38,490 nt of DNA from CAYVSF01 sp046482855 (GTDB taxonomy: Bacteria > Bacteroidota > Bacteroidia > Bacteroidales > UBA12077): assembly GCA_046482855.1 (NCBI GenBank), contig JAWOEH010000046.1:1-38490 (forward strand). The letters run 5' to 3'. The notes beneath the pieces are model-generated. The model searched no databases. It was not told the DNA's origin and saw nothing but the letters and a program-made list of their open reading frames with translations. The stretch's first letter is position 1. Each line of letters starts with the position of its first letter. Both the position numbers and the translations under genes were made by a program. This document shows, piece by piece, positions 24,487 through 33,183 of the stretch.

Positions 24487-26955
24487 TTATTCCTGAAGAT
24501 AGATCCGTCTGACGCGCGGAGGAACGGAAGTGAATATTTCATAAGGAATCGTATCGAGTTTTTCGGCCCATTCGGTTACGGGAAGATCGGATCCAAATAG
24601 CTCCACCTCATCGCCCTCGTTCACGGCTAATCCTGTGATATCCACCAGGGTCATATCCATGCACACACTGCCCACAACCGGGCATTTTTTGCCGGCTACC
24701 AACACTTCGCCTAAACCATTGCTAAAGGTCCGACGAAAGCCGTCGGCATATCCAACCGGCAGAATGGCAATCTGCAAGTCATTACGCGCCTTACCCATCC
24801 TTCCATACCCAATGGTCTCCCCTTTTTTCACCTCTTTCACCTGCAGTACAAAGGTGCGCAAGCGGCTTACCGTCTTCAGGGCATCCTGATTTTCAGGACT
24901 GATGCCATAAAGGCCAATGCCCAGGCGAACCATATCGAAATGCGCATGAGGGAAACGTTCAATCCCCGAGGAATTGAGGATATGACGCATAGGAGTATAC
25001 CCGATAGCCTCTTCAAGAGAATCGGCCATGCGCGTAAAGGTGTTTACCTGCTTACGGGTAAATTGGTCATGTTTTGCTTCATCACTAGCGGCAAGATGAG
25101 AAAACACAGAAGCTACCTTCAACTCATGCTGATTGGCTAACAACTCACATAATTCATGTAGTTGTGCCTCCTGGAAGCCCAGTCGATGCATGCCGGAATC
25201 AAGTTTTAAATGCACAGGATAATATTCAAGGCCATTATGCCGTACAATCTTCCTAAACAGCCTCATCGTAAAGAAGTTATAAATCTCAGGCTCCAGTCCA
25301 TGATCAATAAGGGCCTGAAAAGCGGAAGGCTCCGGATTCATGACAACAATGGGCAAATGAATTCCCGATTGGCGCAATGTAATGCCTTCATCAACAAAGG
25401 CCACCCCCAGATAATCCACTCGATGGTATTGTAATACATTGGCAATTTCGTAGGAGCCGCTTCCATAGCTAAAGGCCTTTACCATCACCATAAGCTTTAC
25501 ATGGTCGGGCAGCAGATGACGAAAAAAATTCAGGTTATGCACCAGATGGTTCAGGTTCACTTCCAAAGCCGTTTCATGTATTCGCTCTTGCAAATAACGG
25601 GCAATATCCTCGAAATGAAAAAGCCTGCTCCCTTTAAGCAATACTGCTTCATGTCGAAAATGCGTAGGATGAAGATCTCTAAGAAAATCTCCGGTGCTAT
25701 TGAAAAAAAGCGATCCTTTTGGGAAAAGATGTTTATGACTCCCTATTCGGGGTCCCACCCCAATAAAGCGATGTACATCATACTCCTTTAACCAACTACT
25801 CACCTGGGTGTACAACAATTCATCAGGAACCCCACTCTGCAGAATATCAGATAAAATAAGCGTCTTTTGCTGGTGTTGCTTTTGTTGCATTAGCAAATCC
25901 AGGGCAATGGCCAATGAGTTAAGATCGCTGTTATAGGTATCATTAATGAGGGTACAATTATGGATCCCCTGTACCATTTCCAAACGCATGGCAATTTGGG
26001 GCAAGGAGGCAGCTTGCTGCTGAATCAAATCGGCAGATATCGTCAATACAGCTGCCAAAGTAATCGCATGAAGTGCATCTTCAACTAAGGCAGGGGTAAC
26101 AAAAGGTAAGCTAAAGCTCATGGGAACACCAAAAAACACCCCTTTACAAAGTGTTTGAGTAGCCTCCTTTTCTAAGGCATAAAAAACAGCGGCATCCGCA
26201 TCCTCCTGCGACCAACCAATAAGACGCTCCCGGGCAAAGGTGGTGGTCAAATAGGTATGGACTTCCTGCTGATCGCGACAATAAATAAGCACGTCAACCT
26301 CAGTAAACAGCTGGAGCTTTTCCTGTAGCTTTTGCTGCCACGAAGAAAAATTTTCCTGATGAGCCTTACCCACATTTGTGAGCACCCCTATTTCGGGTTG
26401 CAAAATGCGCCTTAATCTTGCCATTTCTTGAGGCTGCGAAATACCCGCTTCAAAAATACCCACCTGATGAACCGTATCCATCAGTAACACCGATAGGGGT
26501 ACGCCTACTTGTGAATTGTAACTGCGCGGATTTCGAATCGTACTCAACTCACTGTCGACAATATGTGCTGCCCACTCCTTAACAATGGTTTTCCCATTGC
26601 TTCCTGTAATGCCTACTACGGGATAGGAGAATTGCGCACGATGAGCGGCCGCAAATGCTTGCAATGCTTGCAAGCTATCCTCCACCACCAGCAAACCTAC
26701 AGATGAGCGCTGCTCAGCTAACTGCGCTTTTAGCGGCGCCGGATCTTCCAGAATAAACATACGCACACCGGCGCGATAAGCCTCTTTCAGGTAGTCATGC
26801 CCGTCATGTTGCTCTCCACGGATGGCAACAAACAACGTTCCATTGGGATGAGTAAGTGTGCGGGAATCGAGGACGATCCGGGTACATATCTGCGTCCCAT
26901 CCCCCAACAATTTCGCTTCAATTAATTCACAAAGGGTCCCAAGAGCGTATCTCAT
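24487..26955 (-). CDS. Fused MurF ligase and alanine racemase
   Basis: An 822-residue bifunctional enzyme of peptidoglycan precursor synthesis. Residues 1 to about 455 are MurF (UDP-MurNAc-tripeptide:D-Ala-D-Ala ligase), with ATP loop GSNGKT at 118-123 and the NDTYNSDLNSL motif at 338-348. Residues about 461-822 are a PLP alanine racemase, with lysine K493 in MVKAFSYGSG and the IGYGRMGKA segment holding the second catalytic tyrosine. The racemase makes D-Ala, which after joining by a Ddl ligase is the substrate of the MurF half. This fusion is a known Bacteroidota arrangement. It starts 27 bases after tdk. Confidence 0.97.
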   Translation of the reverse strand: MRYALGTLCELIEAKLLGDGTQICTRIVLDSRTLTHPNGTLFVAIRGEQHDGHDYLKEAYRAGVRMFILEDPAPLKAQLAEQRSSVGLLVVEDSLQALQAFAAAHRAQFSYPVVGITGSNGKTIVKEWAAHIVDSELSTIRNPRSYNSQVGVPLSVLLMDTVHQVGIFEAGISQPQEMARLRRILQPEIGVLTNVGKAHQENFSSWQQKLQEKLQLFTEVDVLIYCRDQQEVHTYLTTTFARERLIGWSQEDADAAVFYALEKEATQTLCKGVFFGVPMSFSLPFVTPALVEDALHAITLAAVLTISADLIQQQAASLPQIAMRLEMVQGIHNCTLINDTYNSDLNSLAIALDLLMQQKQHQQKTLILSDILQSGVPDELLYTQVSSWLKEYDVHRFIGVGPRIGSHKHLFPKGSLFFNSTGDFLRDLHPTHFRHEAVLLKGSRLFHFEDIARYLQERIHETALEVNLNHLVHNLNFFRHLLPDHVKLMVMVKAFSYGSGSYEIANVLQYHRVDYLGVAFVDEGITLRQSGIHLPIVVMNPEPSAFQALIDHGLEPEIYNFFTMRLFRKIVRHNGLEYYPVHLKLDSGMHRLGFQEAQLHELCELLANQHELKVASVFSHLAASDEAKHDQFTRKQVNTFTRMADSLEEAIGYTPMRHILNSSGIERFPHAHFDMVRLGIGLYGISPENQDALKTVSRLRTFVLQVKEVKKGETIGYGRMGKARNDLQIAILPVGYADGFRRTFSNGLGEVLVAGKKCPVVGSVCMDMTLVDITGLAVNEGDEVELFGSDLPVTEWAEKLDTIPYEIFTSVPPRVRRIYLQE

Positions 26956-26982
26956 CGTTTCGACTTACTATTATTTAGGTGT

Positions 26983-27570
26983 TTAATGATTTCTGCGCAG
27001 CGCTTTATTAAAACAGGTGCGACACAAAGGCTCATAAGTCTCCGTCTCACCAAGTTCTACCAGTTTATCGCTGGCAGTTTTACGATGCGAATATTGAGCC
27101 AGGCCGCCACACTCCATACATATGGCATGCACTTTTGTAATATACTCGGCAGTAGCCAATAAGGATGGGATAGGCCCAAAGGGCTTCCCCCGGAAATCCA
27201 TATCAAGGCCTGCTACTACCACCCGTTTTCCTTGATTTGCCAATTCAGTACACACTTCAGCTAAATTGGTATCAAAAAACTGTGCCTCATCAATGCCAAT
27301 AACATCGGCATCGCCGGCAAGCAACAAAATATTCCCTGATGAAGCTACCGGAGTAGAACGTATAGTCTTTTCGTCGTGCGAAACGACCTCTTCTTCGGAA
27401 TAGCGCGTATCGATAAGGGGTTTAAAAATCTCCACTTCAAGGCGGGCGTACTCAGCCCGCCGCAAACGGCGAATAAGTTCTTCGGTTTTGCCAGAAAACA
27501 TCGATCCCACAATTACTTCCACCCAGCCGGTGGATTGTTTTCTTTTATCGGTAACTTCAAGAAATGTCAT
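26983..27570 (-). CDS. tdk: Thymidine kinase (type II)
   Basis: A 195-residue salvage enzyme that phosphorylates thymidine with ATP. The P-loop GSMFSGKT is at 22-29, the DEAQF motif at 94-98 with catalytic Glu95, and the structural zinc ligands are C151, C154, C183 and C186. The length fits the homotetrameric TK1-like type. It is the likely first gene of a tdk, murF-alr transcript and is divergent from the hypothetical/rsmI pair with only 55 bases between. Confidence 0.96.
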   Translation of the reverse strand: MTFLEVTDKRKQSTGWVEVIVGSMFSGKTEELIRRLRRAEYARLEVEIFKPLIDTRYSEEEVVSHDEKTIRSTPVASSGNILLLAGDADVIGIDEAQFFDTNLAEVCTELANQGKRVVVAGLDMDFRGKPFGPIPSLLATAEYITKVHAICMECGGLAQYSHRKTASDKLVELGETETYEPLCRTCFNKALRRNH

Positions 27571-27594
27571 GTAAGAAATTGTAAACTTTATCGT

Positions 27595-27602
27595 TATTTT
27601 TG
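27595..27602 (+). promoter_or_regulatory. -7 promoter box (TATTTTTG)
   Basis: TATTTTTG followed by CA matches TAnnTTTG, 23 bases before the ATG of the hypothetical gene that leads into rsmI. Given the 55-base divergent gap to tdk, the region must hold promoters for both directions. Confidence 0.45.
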
Positions 27603-27625
27603 CAGTGAATGGAAAACACTAAACT

Positions 27626-28468
27626 ATGAACAACCAATCGCTGCTACATATTATCCGACGAGAGCTCAAATCGCTTGACGATCTGCTGGACTCTCTTGAA
27701 AACGAAAACGCTATCCATCAACTGGATAAGGATTTTGCACTTTCAAAAGTAAGAAATCTTTACGATTATCTACTACAAATTGAACACGGAGCCGCCTCAA
27801 CATCGTCCGAGGAGTTGGTGCATCCTAATGAAAATGACGAGCCTACCGGATTGAAAAAAAATCAGAAGCCAGATCTTTCCAAAGAAGAGCCAGTAACCAA
27901 GTCGGTACCTCCGGCACAAGAACAAGAAGATCTTCAGAGCCCATCCCTTGCCGAAGCCCCCGAGGCAACTCCGTCCGAAGTATCCGAAGAGAAGACGAAA
28001 ACTCCGGAAACCGATGAAATCGATGCGCATGCGGAAGGAGTTACAGCCCCCCGACAAGAAAACAGCATAGCGGAAGCTTACGAAGAGGCAACACAGGAGG
28101 AAATCCGGAAGGAGACGTCCCCCATGGAAGAGGCTCCTATTGTTGCGGACAAATATACCAACAAACGATTCCGCCATGACGATCTGGCTCATCAGAATCA
28201 AAAGCAGGATCTTTCCACAAAACTTCAATCAAAACCGATTACCGACATCAATAAGGCCATCGGGTTAAATGATCGATTTCTGTTTATCCGGGAGTTGTTT
28301 AACGGAAATAAAAGTCACTACCTTGAAACAGTAGAGCTTTTAAATAATATTGACACATACGAAAACGCTGTGGCCTTTATTCAGGACGAATTTGACTGGA
28401 ATCTGGAGGAACCGGCACCACAAAAACTATTGGAACTCATTCGTCGCAAACTTCAATCGCAGGTATAA
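27626..28468 (+). CDS. Hypothetical protein with long acidic linker
   Basis: A 280-residue protein of unknown function, without signal peptide or membrane segment. Residues 1-52 are helical and charged (ELKSLDDLLDSLENENAIHQ). About 55-185 is a disordered Glu/Pro/Thr/Ser-rich acidic linker. About 190-280 is a compact helical domain with DINKAIGLNDRFLFIRELFN and a later DTYENAVAFIQDEFDW. The C-terminal domain looks like those of uncharacterised Bacteroidales proteins I have seen, but I cannot name a family. Its stop shares a base with the rsmI start (TAATG), so translation is coupled to that rRNA methyltransferase. Confidence 0.8.
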   Translation: MNNQSLLHIIRRELKSLDDLLDSLENENAIHQLDKDFALSKVRNLYDYLLQIEHGAASTSSEELVHPNENDEPTGLKKNQKPDLSKEEPVTKSVPPAQEQEDLQSPSLAEAPEATPSEVSEEKTKTPETDEIDAHAEGVTAPRQENSIAEAYEEATQEEIRKETSPMEEAPIVADKYTNKRFRHDDLAHQNQKQDLSTKLQSKPITDINKAIGLNDRFLFIRELFNGNKSHYLETVELLNNIDTYENAVAFIQDEFDWNLEEPAPQKLLELIRRKLQSQV

Positions 28469-29145
28469 TGGCAGGCATTTTATACATTATCCCAACGCCC
28501 ATTGGCAACCTGGAAGACATCACCCTAAGGGCTTTACGCTTACTTAAAGAGGTAGACTTTATTCTGGCAGAGGATACACGACAAACCAACAAACTCTTGA
28601 AGCATTTTGAGATAAAGAAACCTTTACGGCCCTTTCATAAGTTCAATGAACATAAGACGGTAGGACACGTAGTTGAAGCCTTACAAAAAGGGCAAAATGC
28701 AGCCCTGGTATCGGACGCAGGTACACCGGCCATATCCGATCCGGGATATTTAGTTGTGAAAGAGGCCTTAAAAAATCAGGTAGCCATTGAATGCCTGCCG
28801 GGAGCTACCGCTTTTGTTCCTGCGCTGGTTCTTTCCGGGCTTCCAAATGACAAGTTCTGCTTTGAAGGGTTTTTGCCACAGAAAAAAGGCCGGCAAAAAC
28901 GTCTGAAAGAGCTGGTTAAAGAACAGCGCACGATGGTATTTTATGAATCTCCCTACCGTATTGTGAAAGCCCTGCACCAAATGGCCGAACACTTTGGCCA
29001 TGAAAGGCAAGCCAGTGTTTCGCGGGAACTCACGAAAATGTACGAAGAAACCGTCAGAGGAACCCTACCGGAACTCATTACGCATTTTGAGGCACAGCCG
29101 CCAAAAGGAGAATTTGTGTTGGTAGTGGAAGGGGCTAAGGAGTAA
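28468..29145 (+). CDS. rsmI: 16S rRNA (cytidine(1402)-2'-O)-methyltransferase
   Basis: A 225-residue SAM-dependent tetrapyrrole-methylase-fold enzyme. Seen: IPTPIGNLEDITLRAL at the N-terminus, AEDTRQTNKLL, SDAGTPAISDPG and LPGATAFVPALVLSGLP. Together with RsmH it modifies C1402 in the decoding centre. It lacks the extra C-terminal domain of the E. coli enzyme (286 residues), a shortness I think usual in this phylum. Its 3' end overlaps that of rmuC on the other strand by 11 bases. Confidence 0.95.
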   Translation: MAGILYIIPTPIGNLEDITLRALRLLKEVDFILAEDTRQTNKLLKHFEIKKPLRPFHKFNEHKTVGHVVEALQKGQNAALVSDAGTPAISDPGYLVVKEALKNQVAIECLPGATAFVPALVLSGLPNDKFCFEGFLPQKKGRQKRLKELVKEQRTMVFYESPYRIVKALHQMAEHFGHERQASVSRELTKMYEETVRGTLPELITHFEAQPPKGEFVLVVEGAKE

Positions 29146-30517
29146 GTCCCTCTTCGTGAAGATCTTCCTCGGAAAGATTTTCACGCGATTTGGTTACGAG
29201 TTCGCCGGGTAGCTCCTTCTTGCTTTTGGCACCTAACTCCCTGATTCGTTCCACACGACTCACCAAGTTGCCTTTTCCCGAAGAGAGTTTATTCAACGCT
29301 CCCTGGTATGCTTTCTCAACCGCCTGAAACTTCACCCCCACCTCTTGCAAATCCTCTACAAGACCCACAAATTTATCGTAAAGAGCACCACTCTGACGGG
29401 CAATTTCCTGTACATGATGCTTTTGATGTTCTTGTTGCCACATGGTAGCAATAAGCTTTAAAGAAGCCATCAGGTTTGTGGGACTAATGAGCAAAATTTT
29501 CCGTTCATAGGCATACTCCCACAATTTTTCATCGTGCCCCAGGGCCGTCATATAGGCGGGTTCAATAGGGACAAAAAGCATAACAAAATCAAGGGTTGCC
29601 AAGTTATAAAGATCCTGATAACGTTTATTGCTGAGCTCTTGTATATGTCGCTTCAAAGCAGCTACATGCTCATCGAGGGCTTTTGCACGCTGGTGCTTAT
29701 CCTCCGATGATATGAAGCGCTCATAGGCCACCAGGTTAACCTTGGCATCAATCACCACCTGACGATTGCCGGGATAATCTATCACCACATCGGGTTGTCG
29801 CCTGTTGCCCTGCATGTCGGTGTGTGCAGCCTGTATATGATATTCGTACCCACGACGCAAACCGGAATGTTCCAAAATTTTCTCCAAAATCATTTCGCCC
29901 CAGTTTCCTTGTTTTTTGGTATCGCCTTTCAGGGCTCGCACAAGGTTATTGGCCTCCTCACTCACCTTTTTATTAAGCGTGGCTAACTGCCGTACCTCTT
30001 CGCGCAAGGATATGCGCTGTTCCGACTCATAGCGACGCCCCTCTTCAATCCGTTTTTCAAACTCTTTGATGCGTTCGTGCAGAGGAGTAAGCAAAGCATC
30101 AATCTGCACTTTGTTTTGCTCTGTAAAACGTTTTGATTTATCCTCCAAAATACGATTGGCCAGTGTTTGAAATTCAGCATCATGCTGCTCACGATTTTTT
30201 TGCCACTGCTCATTTGCCGAAGCTAACAGCTGCTTTTGATGGTGCAAATCGGTTTGCACGGCAGCCAAATCCTGGCGGGCAGCCTCCAGCTGTTCCTGCT
30301 TTTGTTTAAGCTCCTTCTCCACTCGCTGTGCAGTATCCTGCCACAAGTAGCTTCGCTCCTGCTCTCTGGCAAGCTCCTGCTGACAAGTTGCATATTCCTG
30401 TTCCAACTGATTATGACGGGCTTGCGAAACATAAGAACGCAACCGTACCTGTATAAACAACCAGGCTGCAACAATAACTGCTGCAGCCAGGAGTAAGCTA
30501 TAAATAAGTTCTGACAT
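29135..30517 (-). CDS. rmuC: DNA recombination protein RmuC
   Basis: A 460-residue protein with one N-terminal membrane helix (about 4-24), a long coiled coil (about 30-150, rich in Q/E/K heptads), and the RmuC nuclease-like domain from about 195. Landmarks are GNWGEMILEKILEHSGLRRGYEY, the PDVVIDYPGNRQVVIDAKVN core with acidic and lysine residues as in PD-(D/E)XK nucleases, and LLISPTNLMASLKLIA. RmuC limits rearrangements between inverted repeats in E. coli, and relatives act in defence against foreign DNA. It starts 6 bases after the BPL_N lipoprotein gene. Confidence 0.96.
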   Translation of the reverse strand: MSELIYSLLLAAAVIVAAWLFIQVRLRSYVSQARHNQLEQEYATCQQELAREQERSYLWQDTAQRVEKELKQKQEQLEAARQDLAAVQTDLHHQKQLLASANEQWQKNREQHDAEFQTLANRILEDKSKRFTEQNKVQIDALLTPLHERIKEFEKRIEEGRRYESEQRISLREEVRQLATLNKKVSEEANNLVRALKGDTKKQGNWGEMILEKILEHSGLRRGYEYHIQAAHTDMQGNRRQPDVVIDYPGNRQVVIDAKVNLVAYERFISSEDKHQRAKALDEHVAALKRHIQELSNKRYQDLYNLATLDFVMLFVPIEPAYMTALGHDEKLWEYAYERKILLISPTNLMASLKLIATMWQQEHQKHHVQEIARQSGALYDKFVGLVEDLQEVGVKFQAVEKAYQGALNKLSSGKGNLVSRVERIRELGAKSKKELPGELVTKSRENLSEEDLHEEGLTP

Positions 30518-30523
30518 AAACGG

Positions 30524-31684
30524 TTATCCTTCCACTATCCCCTGTAAAAGTAAAAAATATTGATTCAACTCACTGGCGGTTGAGGCATCTTTTTCATTTG
30601 CAATGGCAACCTCCAAGTCGTTTAGCGCAAACGTACACTCATGGTCGGTCAGGTATTTTGCTGCACGAACACGCACTTCGGGGGCTCTATCCCGAAGCAT
30701 GCCCACTACCCACTCATGCGCGTTCCAGGAATTCAGTGTTTCCAGCTCTTCAATGGCTGTCAACCGCTTTCCCTTATTGTCATGCGATAACTGAGCAAAC
30801 AGTTCCTGTTCCCGCAGTTGCATCTGTTTAGTAAACAACAACTCTTTTCCAATGGCTCCAGGACGCACAATATTCCCCTGATAAGAAACAATCTGTTTAT
30901 CAGCTACCCAACGTACCATACGTGGCAGCATCCAACGCATACCACGTGTTGATTCCGGGTGACCTACGGAGAGAAAATAGTTTCCTTTCCCGAATTTTCC
31001 GTTGGCAAACAGGAGTTTACCGGGAGTTTGTCCTTTTTGCTCAGGTGTTTGATATACATCAGTTGTAATGGTGCCCAGCAATGTGGAAGTCTGGTTTTCA
31101 AAAAGAGGGCCATTATAATAGCGTAAAACCAGCGGATTTTCGTCGGAGAGTTCCGGAAAGATCCCTTCGCCTTCGGAAGTAAGTTCAAAGGCCACTAAAG
31201 CATGTCCCGGCCCCTTCATTTCAGGCTCAGCTACCGACACTTTCGCAATATTCAACGTATGCAGGCCGCTGGTAGAAGACAGCAAAGTACTACCCCCACA
31301 AATGCCGACAACTCCCTTCCCACGCACTTCAACAAATTCGCTCACAATGCGGGCGCCTTCGGCATTTAAATCCAACATCATATCCTGGGAACTCCCCCCG
31401 GGGAAAACCAGCACATCGATATTTTGTAGCTTCGACTTTAAAATATCAACAGCATCGAGGGTTACAACTACAAGGCCATTATCTACCGACAAGGCTTGCA
31501 CCGTTTCTGTTACCAAAAAAGGGATCGTGCCATTTCCCTTAAATACGCCAACGGCGATAGATTCACTTGTCCGCTCCACTTTTCGAGCTGAAGATTGGTT
31601 TGTTTCGGGGGCTTTTTTACAAGATGAAACAAGCAGTAAAACCACCAGGAAACTTGCTTGAAGAATAATGCCAAGTTTTTTCAT
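30524..31684 (-). CDS. BPL_N-domain lipoprotein with C-terminal HEAT-like repeats
   Basis: A 386-residue lipoprotein (lipobox VSSC, lipid-modified Cys22). Residues about 44-275 resemble the biotin-protein-ligase N-terminal (class I glutamine-amidotransferase-like) fold. They carry VLVFPGGSSQDM and a nucleophile-elbow GICGGSTLL with C129; no biotin ligase catalytic domain follows. Residues about 305-380 contain HEAT-like helical pairs (AIEELETLNSWNAHEWVV and RDRAPEVRVRAAKYL). Being outside the cytosol, it is unlikely to act in biotin transfer. The role is unknown. It precedes rmuC by 6 bases, probably by shared transcription rather than shared function. Confidence 0.82.
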   Translation of the reverse strand: MKKLGIILQASFLVVLLLVSSCKKAPETNQSSARKVERTSESIAVGVFKGNGTIPFLVTETVQALSVDNGLVVVTLDAVDILKSKLQNIDVLVFPGGSSQDMMLDLNAEGARIVSEFVEVRGKGVVGICGGSTLLSSTSGLHTLNIAKVSVAEPEMKGPGHALVAFELTSEGEGIFPELSDENPLVLRYYNGPLFENQTSTLLGTITTDVYQTPEQKGQTPGKLLFANGKFGKGNYFLSVGHPESTRGMRWMLPRMVRWVADKQIVSYQGNIVRPGAIGKELLFTKQMQLREQELFAQLSHDNKGKRLTAIEELETLNSWNAHEWVVGMLRDRAPEVRVRAAKYLTDHECTFALNDLEVAIANEKDASTASELNQYFLLLQGIVEG

Positions 31685-31834
31685 TGTGCTACTAATTAAT
31701 TTTGCAGACCAATAAGTTACGGAGAATTTGGGAAAATTGCACTGCTGGCAACAACCAAAAAAAACTCCACTACTTGATTTAAAAAAGTATACTACCGTAT
31801 GAAGCGGTAAACAGACTTCTCATCGGCCTTATCG

Positions 31835-32317
31835 TTATTTTTTTACCAATTCGATGTACTCGCGCAATTTACTATTGGGCAAAGTCAAACTCAGGGCATA
31901 ATGATTGATTTCCCAATGCCCATTAACTCGCTGCAGTACTCCGGTACCACGACAAACGCCCATCTGTGTCTCCAGTAACTCATCGAACCATACCACCTGT
32001 GCATGTTGCCCTCCATACCAGTGACGCTCGATAGGTTTAAAGGTCCATGTGCGGGAGGCTTCAAAGTAAGGGGCGGCCCAAACATAAAAGGAGTCTTTCA
32101 TCCAATGTTCGGAGGGATCGGTTCCCAAAAACACCCCATCATCGGCAATACGATCGAAATATGCCGCGGTGTTTGCATGAGCAGCATCGTAATGCCACTT
32201 ATTCAGCAAGACATTCAGTGTATCTTCCAGCTCCGGGAGTGTGTCAGCTATCGGTTTCTGCGACCTCGTGCAGGCCATCCCGACAAAGACGAAAAGAACA
32301 ATAATAAAACGGTTCAT
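31835..32317 (-). CDS. NTF2-like (SnoaL/DUF4440-type) lipoprotein
   Basis: A 160-residue protein with a lipoprotein signal (VGMACTR, Cys16) and an NTF2-like fold. A first helix carries LNVLLNKWHYDAAHANTAAYFDRI, followed by DDGVFLGTDPSEHW, a pattern found in SnoaL-like proteins, then WTFKPIERHW, WFDELLETQMG and GTGVLQRVNGHWEINHYALS. Such proteins bind small ligands or act as secreted enzymes of unknown specificity. It stands alone, divergent from the YjjG-type phosphatase. Confidence 0.85.
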   Translation of the reverse strand: MNRFIIVLFVFVGMACTRSQKPIADTLPELEDTLNVLLNKWHYDAAHANTAAYFDRIADDGVFLGTDPSEHWMKDSFYVWAAPYFEASRTWTFKPIERHWYGGQHAQVVWFDELLETQMGVCRGTGVLQRVNGHWEINHYALSLTLPNSKLREYIELVKK

Positions 32318-32378
32318 GGTGGTTGGTTAAGGGTTTGTTTTGCTGATTTCTTCTACGGGAAAAAGTAAATTTTGTTAT

Positions 32379-32386
32379 TACCTTTG
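32379..32386 (+). promoter_or_regulatory. -7 promoter box for the HAD phosphatase (TACCTTTG)
   Basis: TACCTTTG followed by CCCC fits TAnnTTTG. It predicts transcription from about 32393, at the edge of the longest in-frame ATG (32395), and so favours the internal ATG at 32479. Confidence 0.45.
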
Positions 32387-32478
32387 CCCCGGTAATGCTT
32401 TTAGGTTTGCCAAACCCAAAAGATTACAGACCACTAAGATTGGAAATATTTTGGAAAGATTCAAACTTGCCTGAGATA

Positions 32479-33174
32479 ATGAAAAAATATACACACATCT
32501 ATTTCGACCTGGACAGAACCCTGTGGGACTTTGAAGCAAATGCACTGGAAACATTCCGTGATCTTTTCGACAAGCATAACCTTAGAGTTATTTTCGACTC
32601 TTTTGAGGCATTTCATAAAACCTACCAAAAGCACAATGAAAAACTTTGGATGGACTATCGGGAGCAGAAAATCAGCAAGCACGATTTGCGCAACCGAAGG
32701 TTTGAATTGACCCTGAAAGAATTTGGCACAGAAAACAGTCGATTAGCACAAACCCTTGGAGACGAATACATTGCACTAAGCCCCCAGAAAACAAGGCTAT
32801 TCCCTGGCACCCATGAAGTACTGGATTACCTCTCGGCAAAGCAATATAAGCTCCATATTATTACCAATGGTTTTAATGAGGTACAATTTTTAAAATTAAA
32901 AAACAGCAAGCTTGAGCACTACTTTTCCAAGGTTGTTACCTCGGAAAATGCAGGGGCGCAAAAACCCCGGCCGGAAATATTTCACTACGCCCTCTCTAGC
33001 GTACATGCCCGAAAAGAGGAAAGTCTCATGATTGGGGATGATTTAACAGGGGATATTCTAGGTGCCCAGAAGTACGGTATCGATCAAGTATTTTGCAACT
33101 TCACGAAACAACAGCACCAGGAAAAGCCAACGTATGAAATACAAGCAATAAAAGATCTTAAACAGATACTATAA
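32479..33174 (+). CDS. YjjG-family HAD nucleotidase
   Basis: A 231-residue haloacid dehalogenase-fold phosphatase of the YjjG type, which removes phosphate from non-canonical pyrimidine nucleotides. Motif I is DLDRT at 10-14 (catalytic D10 and D12), motif II is in HIITNGF, the motif III lysine lies in the KPRPEIF region, and motif IV is GDDLTGD. The helical cap lies between. I choose ATG 32479 (MKKYTHIYFDLDRTLWDF), because the family begins there and the upstream 28 codons cover the promoter. Confidence 0.9.
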   Translation: MKKYTHIYFDLDRTLWDFEANALETFRDLFDKHNLRVIFDSFEAFHKTYQKHNEKLWMDYREQKISKHDLRNRRFELTLKEFGTENSRLAQTLGDEYIALSPQKTRLFPGTHEVLDYLSAKQYKLHIITNGFNEVQFLKLKNSKLEHYFSKVVTSENAGAQKPRPEIFHYALSSVHARKEESLMIGDDLTGDILGAQKYGIDQVFCNFTKQQHQEKPTYEIQAIKDLKQIL

Positions 33175-33183
33175 TAGCCCCAA

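Noticed and set aside
27797..28228. Minus-strand 143-residue reading frame opposite the acidic-linker gene
   Set aside because: It is the complement of the Glu/Pro-rich linker, giving a Phe/Leu/Arg-rich shadow peptide without independent support.
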